A DNA stretch of 64,000 nt from Catonia carolina (lineage: Eukaryota > Arthropoda > Insecta > Hemiptera > Achilidae): the NCBI GenBank assembly GCA_035578175.1, contig JAQMRL010000002.1:136018171-136082170 (forward strand). The letters are read 5' to 3'. The notes under the pieces were generated by a model, which was not told where the DNA came from, made no database searches, and was given only the letters and a program-made list of their open reading frames with translations. This document shows, one piece after another, positions 37,001-52,000 of this stretch. Both the position numbers and the translations under genes were made by a program. How positions within the stretch are numbered: position 1 is the first letter of the stretch; each line of letters begins with the position of its first letter.

Positions 37001-40000
37001 ATGTATTGACAAAAATTTCAATATAATTGTTTAAGTAATGATTTAAACTTGTAAAAAAATAAACGATTTTATAAGCAATCAAAAGTGTCTTGTTCATGTA
37101 TAATCATCTATATGTAAAAATTATTTTAAGTTACTGATATATCTGAATCCTTTTTCATTTAATGCCAGGTCTTAACAAAGCCTCTCCATCTCTCTTGATC
37201 CTTTCTCCATCCTTCTTCAATCTGCCGCCATGTGTGTCCTCTTCTGTCCATGATGTCCTTAATTTCCTCCTTCCATTCTGTGTTAAGTAGTAGTAAAATC
37301 TCCAACTGTTTTTTTTTTTTAGATTACGAGAGATTTATTGAGAATAACCCATGGAATAATAAAAGGAATTCAGCTTTCACAGTGTGTAATAACAGTAGCA
37401 CTAATAATCTTAACAAAAACCACAACCAACCTTTCAGACAACAGCCGCAGCCTCTTATTCAACATCCGAAAATGCCTCCTCATCAATCAAATGCACAACC
37501 ATCTCAGAATTCAAAACAGAAAATGCAGTCTGTTGGTATGTTGTTACTTATTAAGCTTTATTTTATTTGTATTTTTTTCATTTGCTGTAGTCACTTCTAA
37601 AACTTTTTTGTTACATTATATGTGCCATCTTCTTCTTCCTGTCATGGATTAGGCCTTCTGACTTCTCTGCCCATCTTTTTCGCGACCTACCTACACTCTT
37701 CATCCATCAGGTGTGTAGCTTAATGCTTTATCTTCACTCATTCATATTGGATGTTCCTTCCATTTGTTTCTGTATTTCCCGACTGTTTCTAAGAGAAAAG
37801 AGACTTTTAAATGGGCTCCAGTTTCTTCATTCTAAATGTGATCGATCAAACTACACACCCGAACTGTTCTCAAGAACCGCATTTCTGCTGCCTGGATCTG
37901 ATGTTCTTCTTTCCTCTCAGGTACCCAGCATTCACGATTGTACAGCAACACTGGAACAGCCAAAATCGTGTAAAACTTCTACTGGGTTTCTTTCTGAACT
38001 CTTTTACCCAGCGACCGCACTATTGTCCCACATATATAAGAAAAACAATTTCTGCATTTCTAGCACACATTAACCCTTTCAGTGCCGAAACAATATTTAA
38101 AAGTTTGATGTAAATTGCCATTTACTTTGAATAAGGGTGTACAAAAAGTGCCAGCCCTATTTTGAAAACTTGCAGGCGTAGCCTGCCAATACCGACCAAA
38201 ATTTCAACGTTACACAAAAATAAAATGTGTAAAAAATTAATTTTTATTGTGTTTATAAAACTAATAATAATGTTCTAACACTAAAAATATTCAAAATAGT
38301 TTATTTTAGTTTATTTGAAGTCGCATCGACTGCTTAGTCATTATCAAATACTGTGGGTTTTGGTATCTTAACAATGGTTTTAACGTGTTAAAATTTCCAG
38401 ACCCTAGCCGAAAATCGAGCCTGGGATCTTTCGCTTTGTAGGCTAGCGCGCTATTCACTATGCCACGGAGGCGGTTTCAAAATATATTATTCCATTAATT
38501 TTTGTTTAAATTTTTTTTGGAAATGTTCGGTTATCTGGACGTTGGCACTGTATGCATAACTTACGGGCGTCCGGTAAACTGGATTTTATTACTACATAAA
38601 AAAATATTGACGTCCGGTTTTCCGAACGTTGGTACTGAAAGGGTTAAATCACATCCCAGGTATTTAACATGCTCTATCAGGCACCCATTGATTTATTTTT
38701 GTTCGTACAGAATTTTTCCTCAGTAAGCCACCAGTTTTGTCTTTGCAGTGGAGATATTAACGTTATACTCTTGAAATATTGTACTCAGATTATAAACCCC
38801 TTTCAGCAAATCATTTTCAGACTCTGCTATCAGAACATACATTATTTGTGTTATTATACCCATTTCAGAAGGAGTAGGAAGTAAATAATGTTTATGACTA
38901 AGAAGTGAATATGTTTTGTGAATAAGTTTATGAAATGAATAATGTTGATGTGTTACTGGATGTATTAGAATATTTCTTTGGTAGTTTGTCGGAAATTCTT
39001 AATCAGAAATGTCCCTTTTCTAAGATCTTCTGCCTGAATAATGTATGGTTTTAACTTCAAGCCTTAATGATAGGAGGTACAAGGTCACAAATCTTGTAAT
39101 AAGGTTATTTTTAACAATACTACACAAAAGTGTGTGTGTATTTTATAAAGATGTATGCTACCAAATAATACCTCATATCTCATCTAGAAGTAAAATAGTT
39201 TTCTTTTCAATAAACGTCAGATCTGCGTATCACAGTGAAAGATTTTGTAGGTTTATATTTTTCTAGCAAACTCCCCTCTTCTTAAATGATGGCTGTGCTT
39301 CATGGGAAACTAAACTTAATGTGTTTTACTTCTCACACAACCTTACGCGTTGAAAGCTAAATGACCAGTGTATAAATCAAACTAGTTAGTACTGGAAACA
39401 GGAGTTTTGTTGATATCAGTGTGAATCACCAGTGGAACGGGAGAAATACAACCTGAGAATAATTGAATGTGTGTTATAAGAAAAAGTAGGTTAAATCTAT
39501 TTCATAAAAAATGCTAGAATTCTTTTGATTCTCGGAAGGTTTACGTTTAACTTTATGCCGAAATCAAATGTGACATTATTTTTTTACTTTCTCTTGCCTA
39601 TATGAATATATAGGAAGGAAAGTATTGTTTTCATGTCGATATTTCGAAATCGAGTTTTCACCGGATCTACATGTTTTCGGACCCCCTGAACCCAAAAAAC
39701 ATGTTTTTAGCGATTGGTCTGTGTGTGTGAACAGAATATCTCAAGAACGGAACATCGTACAAACGTGAAACCTGAAACTTAAGTTACATATTACTACCGG
39801 ACCCTACACAAACATTTTCATCAAAATCGGTCAACCGGAAGTAGTAGTTTATTCGTGTAATTTTTCACTTTTTTGCGATTTTCTCAAAAACTGGTCCTAC
39901 GATTTTTTTTTAATTCACCTGGTTACTAAATTTTTTAAGCTCTACAAGATAGGTTAGGCGCCATGTTTGCTGAAATTCTTGGTGAACCTGTTTTCACGTA

Positions 40001-43000
40001 AAAAAATTGTTTTTTTAAGATTATGGCTTTAATATGCATTTTAGTGCAAAAATTTATATAATAAAAAATGTAGAGAATTTAAAATCCAACAACTTTTATT
40101 TCAAACATTTTTTGTATAACGCTTAGTTTATTAGCGGTTCTTAGCAATTTTCTGTTTATTCTCATGAAAACATGTGAAAAATAGATTTTTTTTTTAAGAT
40201 TGCGGCCTTAGTATGCATTTTACGAGGAAAGTGTTTATAGTATAATCAAATTTGTACGAAATTAAAAAATCTACAACTTTTATTTAAAGCACTTTCTCTA
40301 CAGAGCCTAGTTTAGCGTGAAAGAGTGATTTTCCGTATTTCAAAGTCAGACTTAGGTTGATTTTCATTTTGAATTTTTTACTCATGATTAAAATTAGGTT
40401 AGAATTTTTGAGGTTTGTTTTTTGTTTATTTCTAATGTTTTGTTACTTAGGTTGTATTGTTAATTATTTGCATTGGCAAGAGAAAGTCATGTGAGTGTTT
40501 CACACAGATTTTTTTTAATGTTTTTTAGACTGGTCTATGTAATTTTTTCACAAATGATATTTTTTTTATCGTAATAAACGGTGAATCTGCTTATTTAAGG
40601 ATTTGTTTTGGTTATTACCCAGATTTTTGATGATCTGGATTGCCTTTGATCCTAGTTGATCCGGATAAACGAGGTTGTTCTGTACCATATAGCCTACATT
40701 ACGCAGGAAGTACTAAGGTTTCTAACAGTGAAATAAATTTTGGAATCGATTAAATTGTTTCTGAAGTTATCTTATACAAACAACCATATGTTTGTTCTTT
40801 ATATTGTTAGTACAGATTAAAAGAACAAAGTTTTGAGTTTTTGGAATTTAATAATTGTAAGTAAATTTCATGTATAGTAAGGAATGTTGTTTCTATTGAG
40901 AAATGTTAATACGAAAGTATGATTCATTTATTTACATTGCAACTTTCCTCTGTTTAATAATTATGCTAATTTATTATGTATGAGTATTGAAATATATGGA
41001 TTAACTCATCTAATTAGATTAACGTTCATTTATTCATATCATTCCGTACAGCAAATTCTATAGTTTTTGATTGTATCTTTAGTTCAATAAATTCTTTGAT
41101 TGTTTAGCGAGTCACCTCAACTTTTTAAAATGGTGTATTTATTTGTTACAGAACACCTTTTTCCAAAGTTTGCCCAGTCCAATGCGAATGTAAGTATTAA
41201 ATTGTTTTGTTTATCTATTAAATTAAATTTATTTTAAATATCAGGGTTTAATTTTTGTATTTACTTTAGATTTCTTTTGCGTTCAGTTACTTATTCCTAT
41301 CGTACATTTTGTAAGATTTTAGATCTATAATATATTTTTATTTAAAAATGGTGTGATCAATAATTTTTTGTTACGGTTATAATTCTACCAAGATGTGATT
41401 GGAAAAAGCTTTAACATGTGCTTTTTATTTCAACGTGACAGTTGTTACAGGTTGTTGTGATCAATGGTCTTCAACTGTGTTTTTATTTTTGGAAGCATTC
41501 CTGGAAATTATTTTCTTAAGAACTCTCTATTTCCTTTGATGTCTTTAGTTTTTATTTGTATTTATTTTTGTTCAGTAATAAAATATAATGTACACACATA
41601 GCATTATATCTTATAACTAAGATATTTGTTTATAATAACTTAAATAAATCACATGCGTGAATAAAAAATATACTAATGGTCTCCTTGTAGTGAAATTTCA
41701 AATTAAGAAAACAGGTAGAGATAGAATGGCTGATGCCATTTTTTCTTGGGTTCATTTAGCCCACTATTTTGTACTTGTAGTAAAATTTAATAATCCATAC
41801 AGTTCAGTTAAACTTGGTGACTTTACGTACGTAATACATTACTAAATATTTTGTATTATTTTTTCATGAGAATTCATAAGATTTCTTTGTTTTCATAGAA
41901 CCCAAGTGCTGGCCAGTCTAGTCCAAGTAACACTACTTCGGAGTTTCAGGCGATGTGGAACGAATTAAAGGTAATCCATCAATCTGGTTCTGTTATTTAA
42001 CTGCAAACTGTTCATTAGCTTTTGTGTAAGTTTTATGTCAAAATCCAGTATGATGATGGGGTTAAATAAAATAATTCATTTTCTTATGAATTATAAAATT
42101 ACATAATTTTTTATGACCATTGGTATGTGTTGTATAGGTCATCAGCCAAAAGGCTGGTTTGTACCTACAGAGGCTTTACTAAGTAAAACGAGGAGTGAGT
42201 GGTTTACCAATGCCTTTCTAACGAGTGAAAACATATGCTTATCACAATGCCACGCCCTCTGAAAAGCATCTACTTTCCACTTTGCATAAGATACCTTCCT
42301 TCATTCACTGCAGGGTCTGGTTATATAATTATGTAATTCATTTCTCTCGGAGGAGTTAGCTGTGACTAGCATCTTTTATTACATCTCTACCTCTTCTGTA
42401 CTGAAATTCTTCAGTCGTGTAATTGGCTGACCATGTGATAAAAAACAGAAGTATATTTGTTGTCCTGGAGCTAGCAGATCGAGTGCAAATAATTTAACAT
42501 GCCACCTGCCTTTTTTGGGTGAAGACCATTGGTATATATATATATTATCTTTTTAAAATGTTAGTAGTTTATAACTTATCAGCAGAATGTTAAAGCCAGT
42601 TTTGATGTAAAAATCCTGTTGATGTAAAAGTTTTTGAGCAGAAGTATACACAGCATGATGTGGAATTCAAGATTCTTTGAAACATGTTTGCATGCTTGAC
42701 AGTGACAAACATCTGTTTTTTTTAAATACTTTGTTAAAATGCTGTCATTTTTGTTTGATGGAGAAAATAAATGTTTTAAGTATTTCAGTATTTAAAACAA
42801 TCCTATTTTGTGTGGAGATTTGTGTTTTAAATTTTTTTTGGTAAATTCAGCTACAATATTACTGATAGTTTTGTTGTATTAAATATTTTGGAGCTCATCT
42901 TAATCTCCAATCACCACAGAGTGTTTTAACTTTTAGGTTAGAAAACTGGTTTAGTATTTATAGTAAATTATTTATTGTGGTAGTTTATTTAGATTGTTTT

Positions 43001-46000
43001 TCCTATTTTACAGAAAGCTGGACCAAAGCCATCAAATCCAGTTGTTAAAAAGCAGTCCCAGAATAATGTGAGTACTGTATTTTATTTCTATGCTTTTACA
43101 ATGTAATAAATTTTATTTCTTAGTGATGTATGGCAGTTGAAAGCCAATAATGGTGTTTTTGGATTTCTAATAAATTATGGAAATTTTGTGCACTAACTGT
43201 AATCGTTGTCATCATGTGTTTTTGACAAGCTAGTATTCATTCTGATGCAATGCAATTGTGAGAAAAAATTGATTTCGTTTAATAATAAATTAATTGCTTC
43301 GCTCTGGAACAGTTTGTTGAAGCTGTGACTGCCAACACAAATAATTTTTTTTTAGTTTCTGGAAATTGATTTCTTTACACCGTAAAATTTCCAATTCAAA
43401 AAGTTAGGTGGAGATCAGACTTAAAAATTTAAAAAAAATTAATTACAAAATTTGAAAACTAAATTTTAATTAATTTTTTGTTTCGTTTTATCTTATGTTT
43501 AAGGATCCTTCTGATATGCTTAAAAAGATGCTGAAAATTGCAGATGCATCGCCTAAGAAAAAACAATTAGTTCCTTCGAAAGAGGTAAATGAAATTGTAT
43601 TTGGTACTATTAAACATTTATCTGGCAGGTTGTAATTTGTGTGATCATTTATCCAATAGAGTAATTGTTTTTGTATTCTCTATTTTTATTTTTTGCTCAT
43701 TTATATTTTCTTTTGAAAAGTGACCTTCTGATTGAAGATAACTGTATTTTATTGTCTTAATTTACAGTTGAAATTTTTTTTTTATTCCTAATTTTTGTAC
43801 GTTGCAATCTGTTCAATTCAGAACAATAAGCAACCCCATGGCCCAATGAGATGAAGATGATGTGTATGATTTGTAAATGAGGTGTAGTTTTGTACAGACC
43901 CAGGCCGACCATTCCTGAGAGAGTGTGGTTAATTGAACCCCAACCATCAAAGTACACCGGTAACCACTGTCTAGTATTCAAATCCGAATAAAAGTAACTA
44001 CCTTTATTAGGATTTGAACCAGGAACCTTCGTCTCCGAAAATCAGCTGTTAAATAGCTGATTTTGGTGACGATTTTGGCGACAGTTGAAATATGTATTTT
44101 TTTTTCTTTTCTCTTGCCCTATATGAAATACAGGAAGGAATGTTATGTTTTCTTGTCAGTTTTTTGAAATAGAGTTTTCACCTACACATTTTCAGGTTCC
44201 CTGAAGCCAAAAAAAACATGTGTTTACCGTTTGGTCTTTGATATGTGCATGCATTTGTGTGTGTTGAACGAATTATCTAAAATCAGGAATATGGTACGAA
44301 GGTGAATCTTGAAAGATAACTTAGGTACCACAAGGAGACCTGACAAATATTTTCTTCAAATAGTTCAACTGGAAGTAGTAGTTTATTCATGTGATTTTTC
44401 ACTTTTTTGCTGTTTTCTCAAAACAGCTCATACAATTTGGTTTAAAATTCCTTCATTTACTAAAAGATGAAGTAAGTGGCCTTGTCTGCTGAAATTTGTT
44501 GGAGAGGTAAAAAAGGTTTGTTTAAGATTGCGGGTTTAATATGCACATATGGCAAAAGTGGATATAATTAAGGTTGTAAAAAATTATAACCCTATAACTT
44601 TTACTTCAAGTATTTTTATCTATAGAACTCAGTTTAGCTTGAATTAGTGATTTTCCGTACTCCGCTCATAAAAATCTAAATTCAATAGGGGCTGATTTTA
44701 TTTTAAGGTCATTTACTCATGATTAAAATGAGGTTATATTAATAATTTTAAATTTTTTATTGATAATTAAACGTAGGTTATGTTTTCATTATGTATACCT
44801 TGGAAGGAGAAAGTCATGTGAGTTTTTCACACCAAATTTTTTTTTGTTGTAAAGTTTTTTTCTCTTGTTATAGTCTTTCCATTTATCTGTCTTATTTTTT
44901 TGTTTCTCCATTTTCCTTCTTTTTCTCTTAAATTGTTAAATTATACAACCTAGTTATTTAAACTTATTCGTAAATACTCGTACTCAGTTTTTTCATACTA
45001 TAATGTTAATCAGCTGGCTTATGGTGTAGTGAACAGAACAACTGGCTTCTACACTAATGGTTACAGATTCTATTCCCAGTTACGCCTGGCATGTTTTCAT
45101 CACTCATTTCCATCTATCACCTGTCACCGTCTGTATTAAGATTAATCTTCAAAACAGATAGATGTAAAAACGATTTATGCAAAATTTTTTTTTACACACT
45201 TCTTATAACTGTAGTTTTCATCTAGCTGTGTCAATTTATTTGATGTAAAGCCATAAAAAACTTCAAAAGCTAACAAATTTATTAAATTTTTAATTTTGCC
45301 TCCTATCTTTGCGTGTGGTTCATATTGGATTGATCCTGTTGCTTTCCCATTCTGCTACTCTTTGTCCAAAACCTAGTTAAATAATAATGGGAATAATCCG
45401 TCTCCTTGCCTAATTTTTTTTCTAACTCCTTAGAGATTTTACTTTTTTTTGTTAAATTTCATTATACAGTTATAAGGAAATAAAGTAAATAAACATTATT
45501 GTATTTTAATTTTTTTCCAGAATGCAAGAGTTGCAGATAAATCTTCTGATAATGATACAAACAATGTTGTGCTGTTGGAAGATTATTTAAAGGAACGTAA
45601 GTATAGTATGTGCTGAATTGTTTGGTCGTAATTTTTTAATAATGTTTTAATCGTTTGTTTTACATAAAATTAGAACCTGTGATAAGAACGTGTATAATTA
45701 GTTCTGTTTCTACCAGATCAAGTCTATTTTCATTTGTTTTTTAACCATTAACTTACATTTTTAATTATAAACATCTTTAGAGTGGACTAAAATGATTAAT
45801 CATTCTGGTTAAAGTCATCAATTTTAGGTTTTGTGTATTTTAACACAGATTTCACAGTTTTTAAAAGTGTTAATAGTGTTTTATTTAGAAGTTATGAAAG
45901 TATTTTGGGTTTAAAAATATGCAGGGATTTCTTCCTTACAGCAATATATGGTATTCCAAAGCTACCTATTGGATATTTTTTAAAATATTGAATAAAAACT

Positions 46001-49000
46001 AAATACATATTGAAAATGTTAGAAATCTATTGTAATGTAACAGGTCATACCTGTTTGTATTGTGCATGTGTCTTGTTTTAACTTTGTTATTCTGTTTGTT
46101 TTTGAGAGTATTATGGTTTTAGTAAGTACATTAAATTTCTCATTTGATGTATTGGGGTAAACTACATTTGTGCTTCAGATTTAATAAAATTACGATGCAC
46201 TTTATTGTTTTACGACATTTTTCTTGATTTTTCTAGACTTTGTTAACATCATGCTTTGTAAAATAACTACATAGTATAATATATTTAAAAAGACCTTTCA
46301 TGAGACAAACTTTTGTGTAGATTACGATTTCGAAAACCATTTGTCCTATCTCTTGTAGTTTCTGACATCTGAGTGTGACGGACTAAGGAAAATGACAGAT
46401 GACAATTTTAAAAATTGCCACAAAAATAACTTCATTTTATTATCTTTAAATGGTATATAGAATGTAAACCTACAACAAAAATGGAATGCATGACAAATTT
46501 TTTACTGTAGCCTACCTCAAAAAAACAATCCCTGTACAGAGCATTTCATAAAAGTACGGGTTTCTAAGTTTTAAGAAGTACTAACTAATATGAATAATAT
46601 AAAATTCAGTAGCTGGTAAATATGGTTTGGAATGTGGTTTTATGTGTGTATTATTATTCCTAATTATCTGATCATAACGATTTATACTGTAGAAAATTTT
46701 TTAACTGTTTTTGGTTATCTATTCTTATGTCTCTGTTGTGTTGTTTTCAAAGGTGATGTAGATAAACCTGTTTACACTTACTCCTACGACATTGTTCGAG
46801 GTAATACATTAGTAACAGCTAAACTTTTCTTTGAAGGAGAAAGTGATGAAGAAAGTACATTTGTTGGAAGCCCATCAGCTGATATTCAATCTGTGAGTAT
46901 TAACGCAGTCTTTAATTTAAATTTCTGTTTTTGCAGCTAGAAGAAAGTTGATTTAAGTTATCTCCTTCTTAACCCATTAGAGCATAAAGTTTTTTTTTCT
47001 TTAATTTTTAACTTTTTTTCTCTGAATATCTTTTATTTGTGATCTAGTTTAACCGGGAAAAATGTTAAAAAAATTATTACTCCCAGCTGATCTGAATTAC
47101 AGCCCGTCCGATAGATCGGACGCTATGCACTCGGAGTACTTCAGTGGCCTATCATTCCGCCACGTTGTGCTGTATATGATATTCATTTTCTCCGTAACCA
47201 CCATACGAAAACATTGTTAATGCAGTGTTAGTTAAACAACTTATAGATTTTTTGTTTTTTGTTTGGTAAATTAACATAACAACGTTAAGAAAATTAATAT
47301 GTTTGTTTTATTTCAAGATTTTACTAAAAAACTTAATACAGAAATAATAAGCATGAATAAAACATACTAATAAACTATTTTTAAATTTTTAAAAATTGAC
47401 AGAATAAATTACATATAACTTCGATGGTGTTCTTGCTGTTGATAATTTCACAATTTTATACGATACTCCATGAAACACTTTGGGTGCAGACCGATCTTAC
47501 ATTTTGAACAAATAAATTTTGCTTTGCCTGCGCAATGAGCACATCTTCTTTCTGTAGAATTTATGACTGGTCAGTGGTTAGTATTGTAAAGAACATCTTC
47601 AATTGGTAATGGCACTGATCTTCCTTGATGGGATGATACTCCAAACCTTCCTAGGATGGTGATGCATAAATTTCTTCGAAATTTCAAAAGTTGTTGAAAA
47701 GAAGTTTTAGTAGAAAGTAACTTTTTGTTTAGGATCCAGGCATTACTTACACTGGTGTCAAAAAAACGAAAATTGGCCACCACCATTTGCGTTACCTCAT
47801 GCGTGTTCTGTATGTCGCAATATTTTGGTCCATTACGTCAACACCTCCCATTCCCTTGTTATATTTTGCAAAAACAGATGGTTGTTGAATTTGTATTTTT
47901 GTTTTCTTTTGTCTTGACCATCGACTTGTAGTCGTAACTGACAATATCTCACAGATTGATTGCTATCAACATCCGTTTCAACGTCATCCGAGGGAGGAAC
48001 TGCATAAACCAGCCTTTGTACGCCATCATCAATATTCTCCAATTCGCTTAAAATTTCGTTTACCGTTAAACTGTAAAACAAAAGTAATAACATCTATGAG
48101 AAGCTTGCAAATAAAATTTATAATAATGCTACTATGCTTGTAAATTTGTGCAGGCATGTGTAAAACTGGCTGAAAGGCAAATAATAAAATACATGGCTAT
48201 AAGTAAATAATTAAATTTCTATTTACTACGTATTACAGTTTCCTGAATAACATAATTCTTCTGTGTACATAACATTAGGTGCAGATAAAAACAATTTTTT
48301 GGCAGAGGGAAGATCATACATACAAATGATCGCATGAAGTGGAATACGTTTCCTTTGTTGTCTGGGTGCATAGCGTCCGATTGATCGGACGCTGTAATTT
48401 AAAGCTCTGCACGTGCTTGTACAACGTTTGTTTCATTCCGATAGATGTGTGTGCCCATAAAGTACAATATAAAAATTATATAAACATGCATAAAACATCC
48501 ATAATTATAACATAGCAAATACTAACAAAATATTACTTACCCCCTGTTCATAACAGCAAAATCGTAGTTCGCCATATCCGCTGGTAAAAACGCAACTTTC
48601 CTTATAATTAAACTTTTATTGTGGCTTCAGTCTTCTGAAACACTGTAGTAAACAGTAGTACCAAGATATAATAATAAAAAATAAAATTTCCCGGTGAATT
48701 TGTTTATTTCCCATAGCGTCCGTTTAATCGGACGCTATGCACTAATGGGTTAATGTGCCCTCTCCGATCGGAGGTTGGCAATCATGAACCGTAGCTCTGA
48801 ACAGCACCGCTAAGGTACAATGAAACCAGTTGCAAAGATTCTTCAACCAAGTAATTCTTTTTCTTCCCACATCTCTCTTCCCCTTGTACTATCAAGCGAA
48901 ACATTTCATATCTTGGTCTACGCATAATATGACCCAGATATTCCATTTTCATTTTTTGAATTGTGTAAACAAGCTCTTTTTCTGTTCCCATTCTCCTCAA

Positions 49001-52000
49001 GACTGTCTCGTTGGGTACTTTATCTGTCCAGGGTAGTTTTAGCATGGGCCTGTACAACCAAAGCTTGAACGTATCTATTCTGATATTCGTCATCTTTAAC
49101 ATCCAAGCTTCCGCGCCAAATAACACTGTTGAGAAGATATAACATCGAACCATCCTCAATCTCAGGTCAAGGCTCAAGGATTTATCTATTAAAAGTTTTT
49201 TCATTTTAACAAATGCAGAATCAGCCGTCTCTATCCTTCTGTTGATTTCGGCTATGTGATCATTATCTTCATGTACTATTATACCTAAGTATTGATACTT
49301 GCTAACTCTCTCTCAATTGCCATATAAGATCGATTTAAGTTATGGAGAATAGTAAAAAGGCACCCTGAGTAAAGCCAAAGTAAAGCTGTTGACTTGAACA
49401 GTTATTGTATTTTATTCTTTTGTAATTTTTTTTAGATTTGAAGTGTGCTTCTGTGTTTGATCATTAGTTTAAACTTACATATTTACAAAATGTTTAAATA
49501 ATGGCGTATTTTTATTTGGTTTAAACGTGCATATTTTAATTTGAAAATTTATTATCCATAAGTAAAGAACTTGTTTTATATCTCTATATACAAAGTGGAG
49601 CAAGAATGGTTCACGAGTTTGATGAGTGTTGTAATATTGATGTGTGGTGTCAGTGACTGCAACCACACCTACCTGTCTGTGGATAAGATACAGTATCCAG
49701 TTGGTCTAGTTTTGGTGCAGTGGATAGTTGAACATTGTGTTTTTGCTGTAGAACAGTTTTCGAGTTATTGATTAATGATTCATTTGTTACTGTGCCGCAA
49801 CTTTTTCAGAGTTCAATGTTGTTGCAACTCAGTACTTAGGTGGGTTACATTATTTTAACAACTAAAGCCAAAAATCTCGCCATAGTGTGAAAGAGACAGT
49901 TTGTTGTAACATTTCTAAAATGGGGATCATTGGTCCTTTTTTTTAAAAGAAAAATGGGGCTACCATAACTGCGACCTTAGTAAATTATGGTGGCATTTTA
50001 TATGACTTTTTTCTGCGACATCTTTGAGATTTACGTGTTAAAATTGAAAAAAATATTGTTCCAACAAGATTGAGCCACAGCACATTACGCAACGTACTGA
50101 TATATGTTTCTTCAAATCATCTCCCGTTTTGGCATTATCCTCTATCCCCTGCGATTCCTTGATCTGTCTTGTCTGTGATTTCTCTCTTTGGGACTACTTC
50201 AATAAAAAGCTGAAGGACATCATTCCATTTGTAAAGAAATATTAGTCATCTCAGAAGAAACTTTAAAGTTGTGGCAGTCTTTGTGGAAAGACTTTTGAAG
50301 TGCGTACATGAAGTAGGACATCATCTTTCTGAAGTGATTTTTTGTGCTTGAACTGTTAGAAATTTTTAAAAAATAATTGTAAACTTTCTGTACTTACAAT
50401 CTTAAAAGTGCTGCTTACTTAAAAACCGTAGCGCCTTTTATCACCACCTAGAAAAAAATAATATTTATTTTTTGCTATTTAATGTATTATTCTGTAATTG
50501 AATTTTTATTTCAAAATTGCAGACTTTTCTAAAAATGTTCCAAGAAAAACACTGTGTTTTTAAATATATACTATTTTTCAAAGCTGTTGAGCTCTGAATG
50601 TACGCATTGCCCCCGAACCAGTTCAAAGCTAGCTAGGGGATAGAGGATAGCCAATGACTTGCCAGCAATGTTGCCAATACTTGCTCTTGTAGCTCTGCAA
50701 TATTTTTTTTTTCAGCCATGTTTTCTGGTCTTTCAATAACAAAATTATAACCTATGAACATACAACCAGCTGATTATATTATAAAGTATTGCTTGTTAAT
50801 GCATTCAATAATTGACGTGTTCAGTACGAGATGCAAGACATGAGTGAACTACTGCGGCCCTTGTATGCATACGTGTGTAATGTTTGTCAAGTTGATACAT
50901 TCGTACAATCTGACAATGCTGTAAACCGTTCTGATTGGTCTAAATGCTTGGAACAGCAGAGCTCATCAACCGTGAAAAGCATGTTGAAATTTCTTCAAGT
51001 TAAAAAAATAAAATTACAGCTTTGAACAAAACTTGATAAATTAGTTTACATTCATTAAACTTTTTTTGTTTTGTCTTCAGTTTTTTTCTTGATTTTTGAT
51101 TGTATGAAAATAATCTTAGTTTGTTTTTGTTCTCTTATTCATTTATAGGCGGCCGAAAGTGCAGCTTTAAATGCATTAAATTATTTGAAACTAAACAACA
51201 GCTTATTGGTAGGATCAAAATCGAGAATCGTATCTGGTGGTAGCCATGGAAAACCGCAGCCGTCGGCTCAACCTTCAAGTAACATTTATGTCCCTCCAAA
51301 TCGTATGCAGATGCCAATGCCATTCAACAACAGCCGGCAACAACAAAACAGTTATCAGCAACATCAACAATTTAGGTAAACATTTCATTTGTTTCTACCT
51401 TTATTTTCTCTTGCCCTATGTGAAATATAGTTTCCCTTGGCCACTCCAAGCAAATGCCTGGTCAGTCTCCTTTTTTTGCCGTTTGTGCTTTAGTATTACA
51501 ATGCCATTTCGTATCCCAAACATTTTTTACTAGTCTTTTATATTGTAATTTGATAATAAACTTTATTCAGTTATGTATGGATTCAGATATTCAAGTCAAA
51601 CTGCAATTCTTTTCTTTACTTTCTCTTGCCCTGTATATACGAGGTTCTTGAATATACGAGGTGTGGCTATTAAATAACATGACTGACGTAAAAATTTTTA
51701 TTTTTATTTTATGCATAACACGTATTGTCACCTTCAATATACACCCCTTCTCTATCCCTACAATGCTCCATGCGAATTTTCCATTGTTGGAAACAGTGCT
51801 GGAAGTCATCTTCTGTCAGCTCCTTCAGGACATGTGCCACTTTCTTGTTTACAGCTTCCACAAACTCAAATCTTGTCCCTTTTAATACAGATTTCACCTT
51901 AGGGAAGATGTAAAAGATAATAACATGTGATGAAACATGGTTTTTTACTTATGATCCGGAAACAAAGCGCCAATCCATGCATTAGAAGAGCTGAACTTTA

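Larger units (their letters stand above)
37620..38880 (-). pseudogene. LINE RT remnant, antisense, split by TTAA element 3
   Basis: The right part (38880-38650) reads DLLKGVYNLSTIFQEYNVNI, STAKTKLVAY and EHVKYLGCDL. Beyond the insertion (38069-37620) it continues LAVPVLLYNRECWVPERKEE, HQIQAAEMRFLRTV and VRRPNP followed by an EEED end. The order fits the post-catalytic half of an RTE/Jockey-like RT. Broken in several frames. Confidence 0.75.

Noticed and set aside
37711..38073. Two overlapping + frames of 100-120 residues
   Set aside because: They are the reverse of an antisense LINE RT C-terminus whose motifs read clearly on the minus strand.
43757..43981. Similar short minus frames here and at 60549-60791 (MNTRQWLPVYFDGWGS)
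   Set aside because: They are chance translations of the same SINE family, which is why they look conserved.
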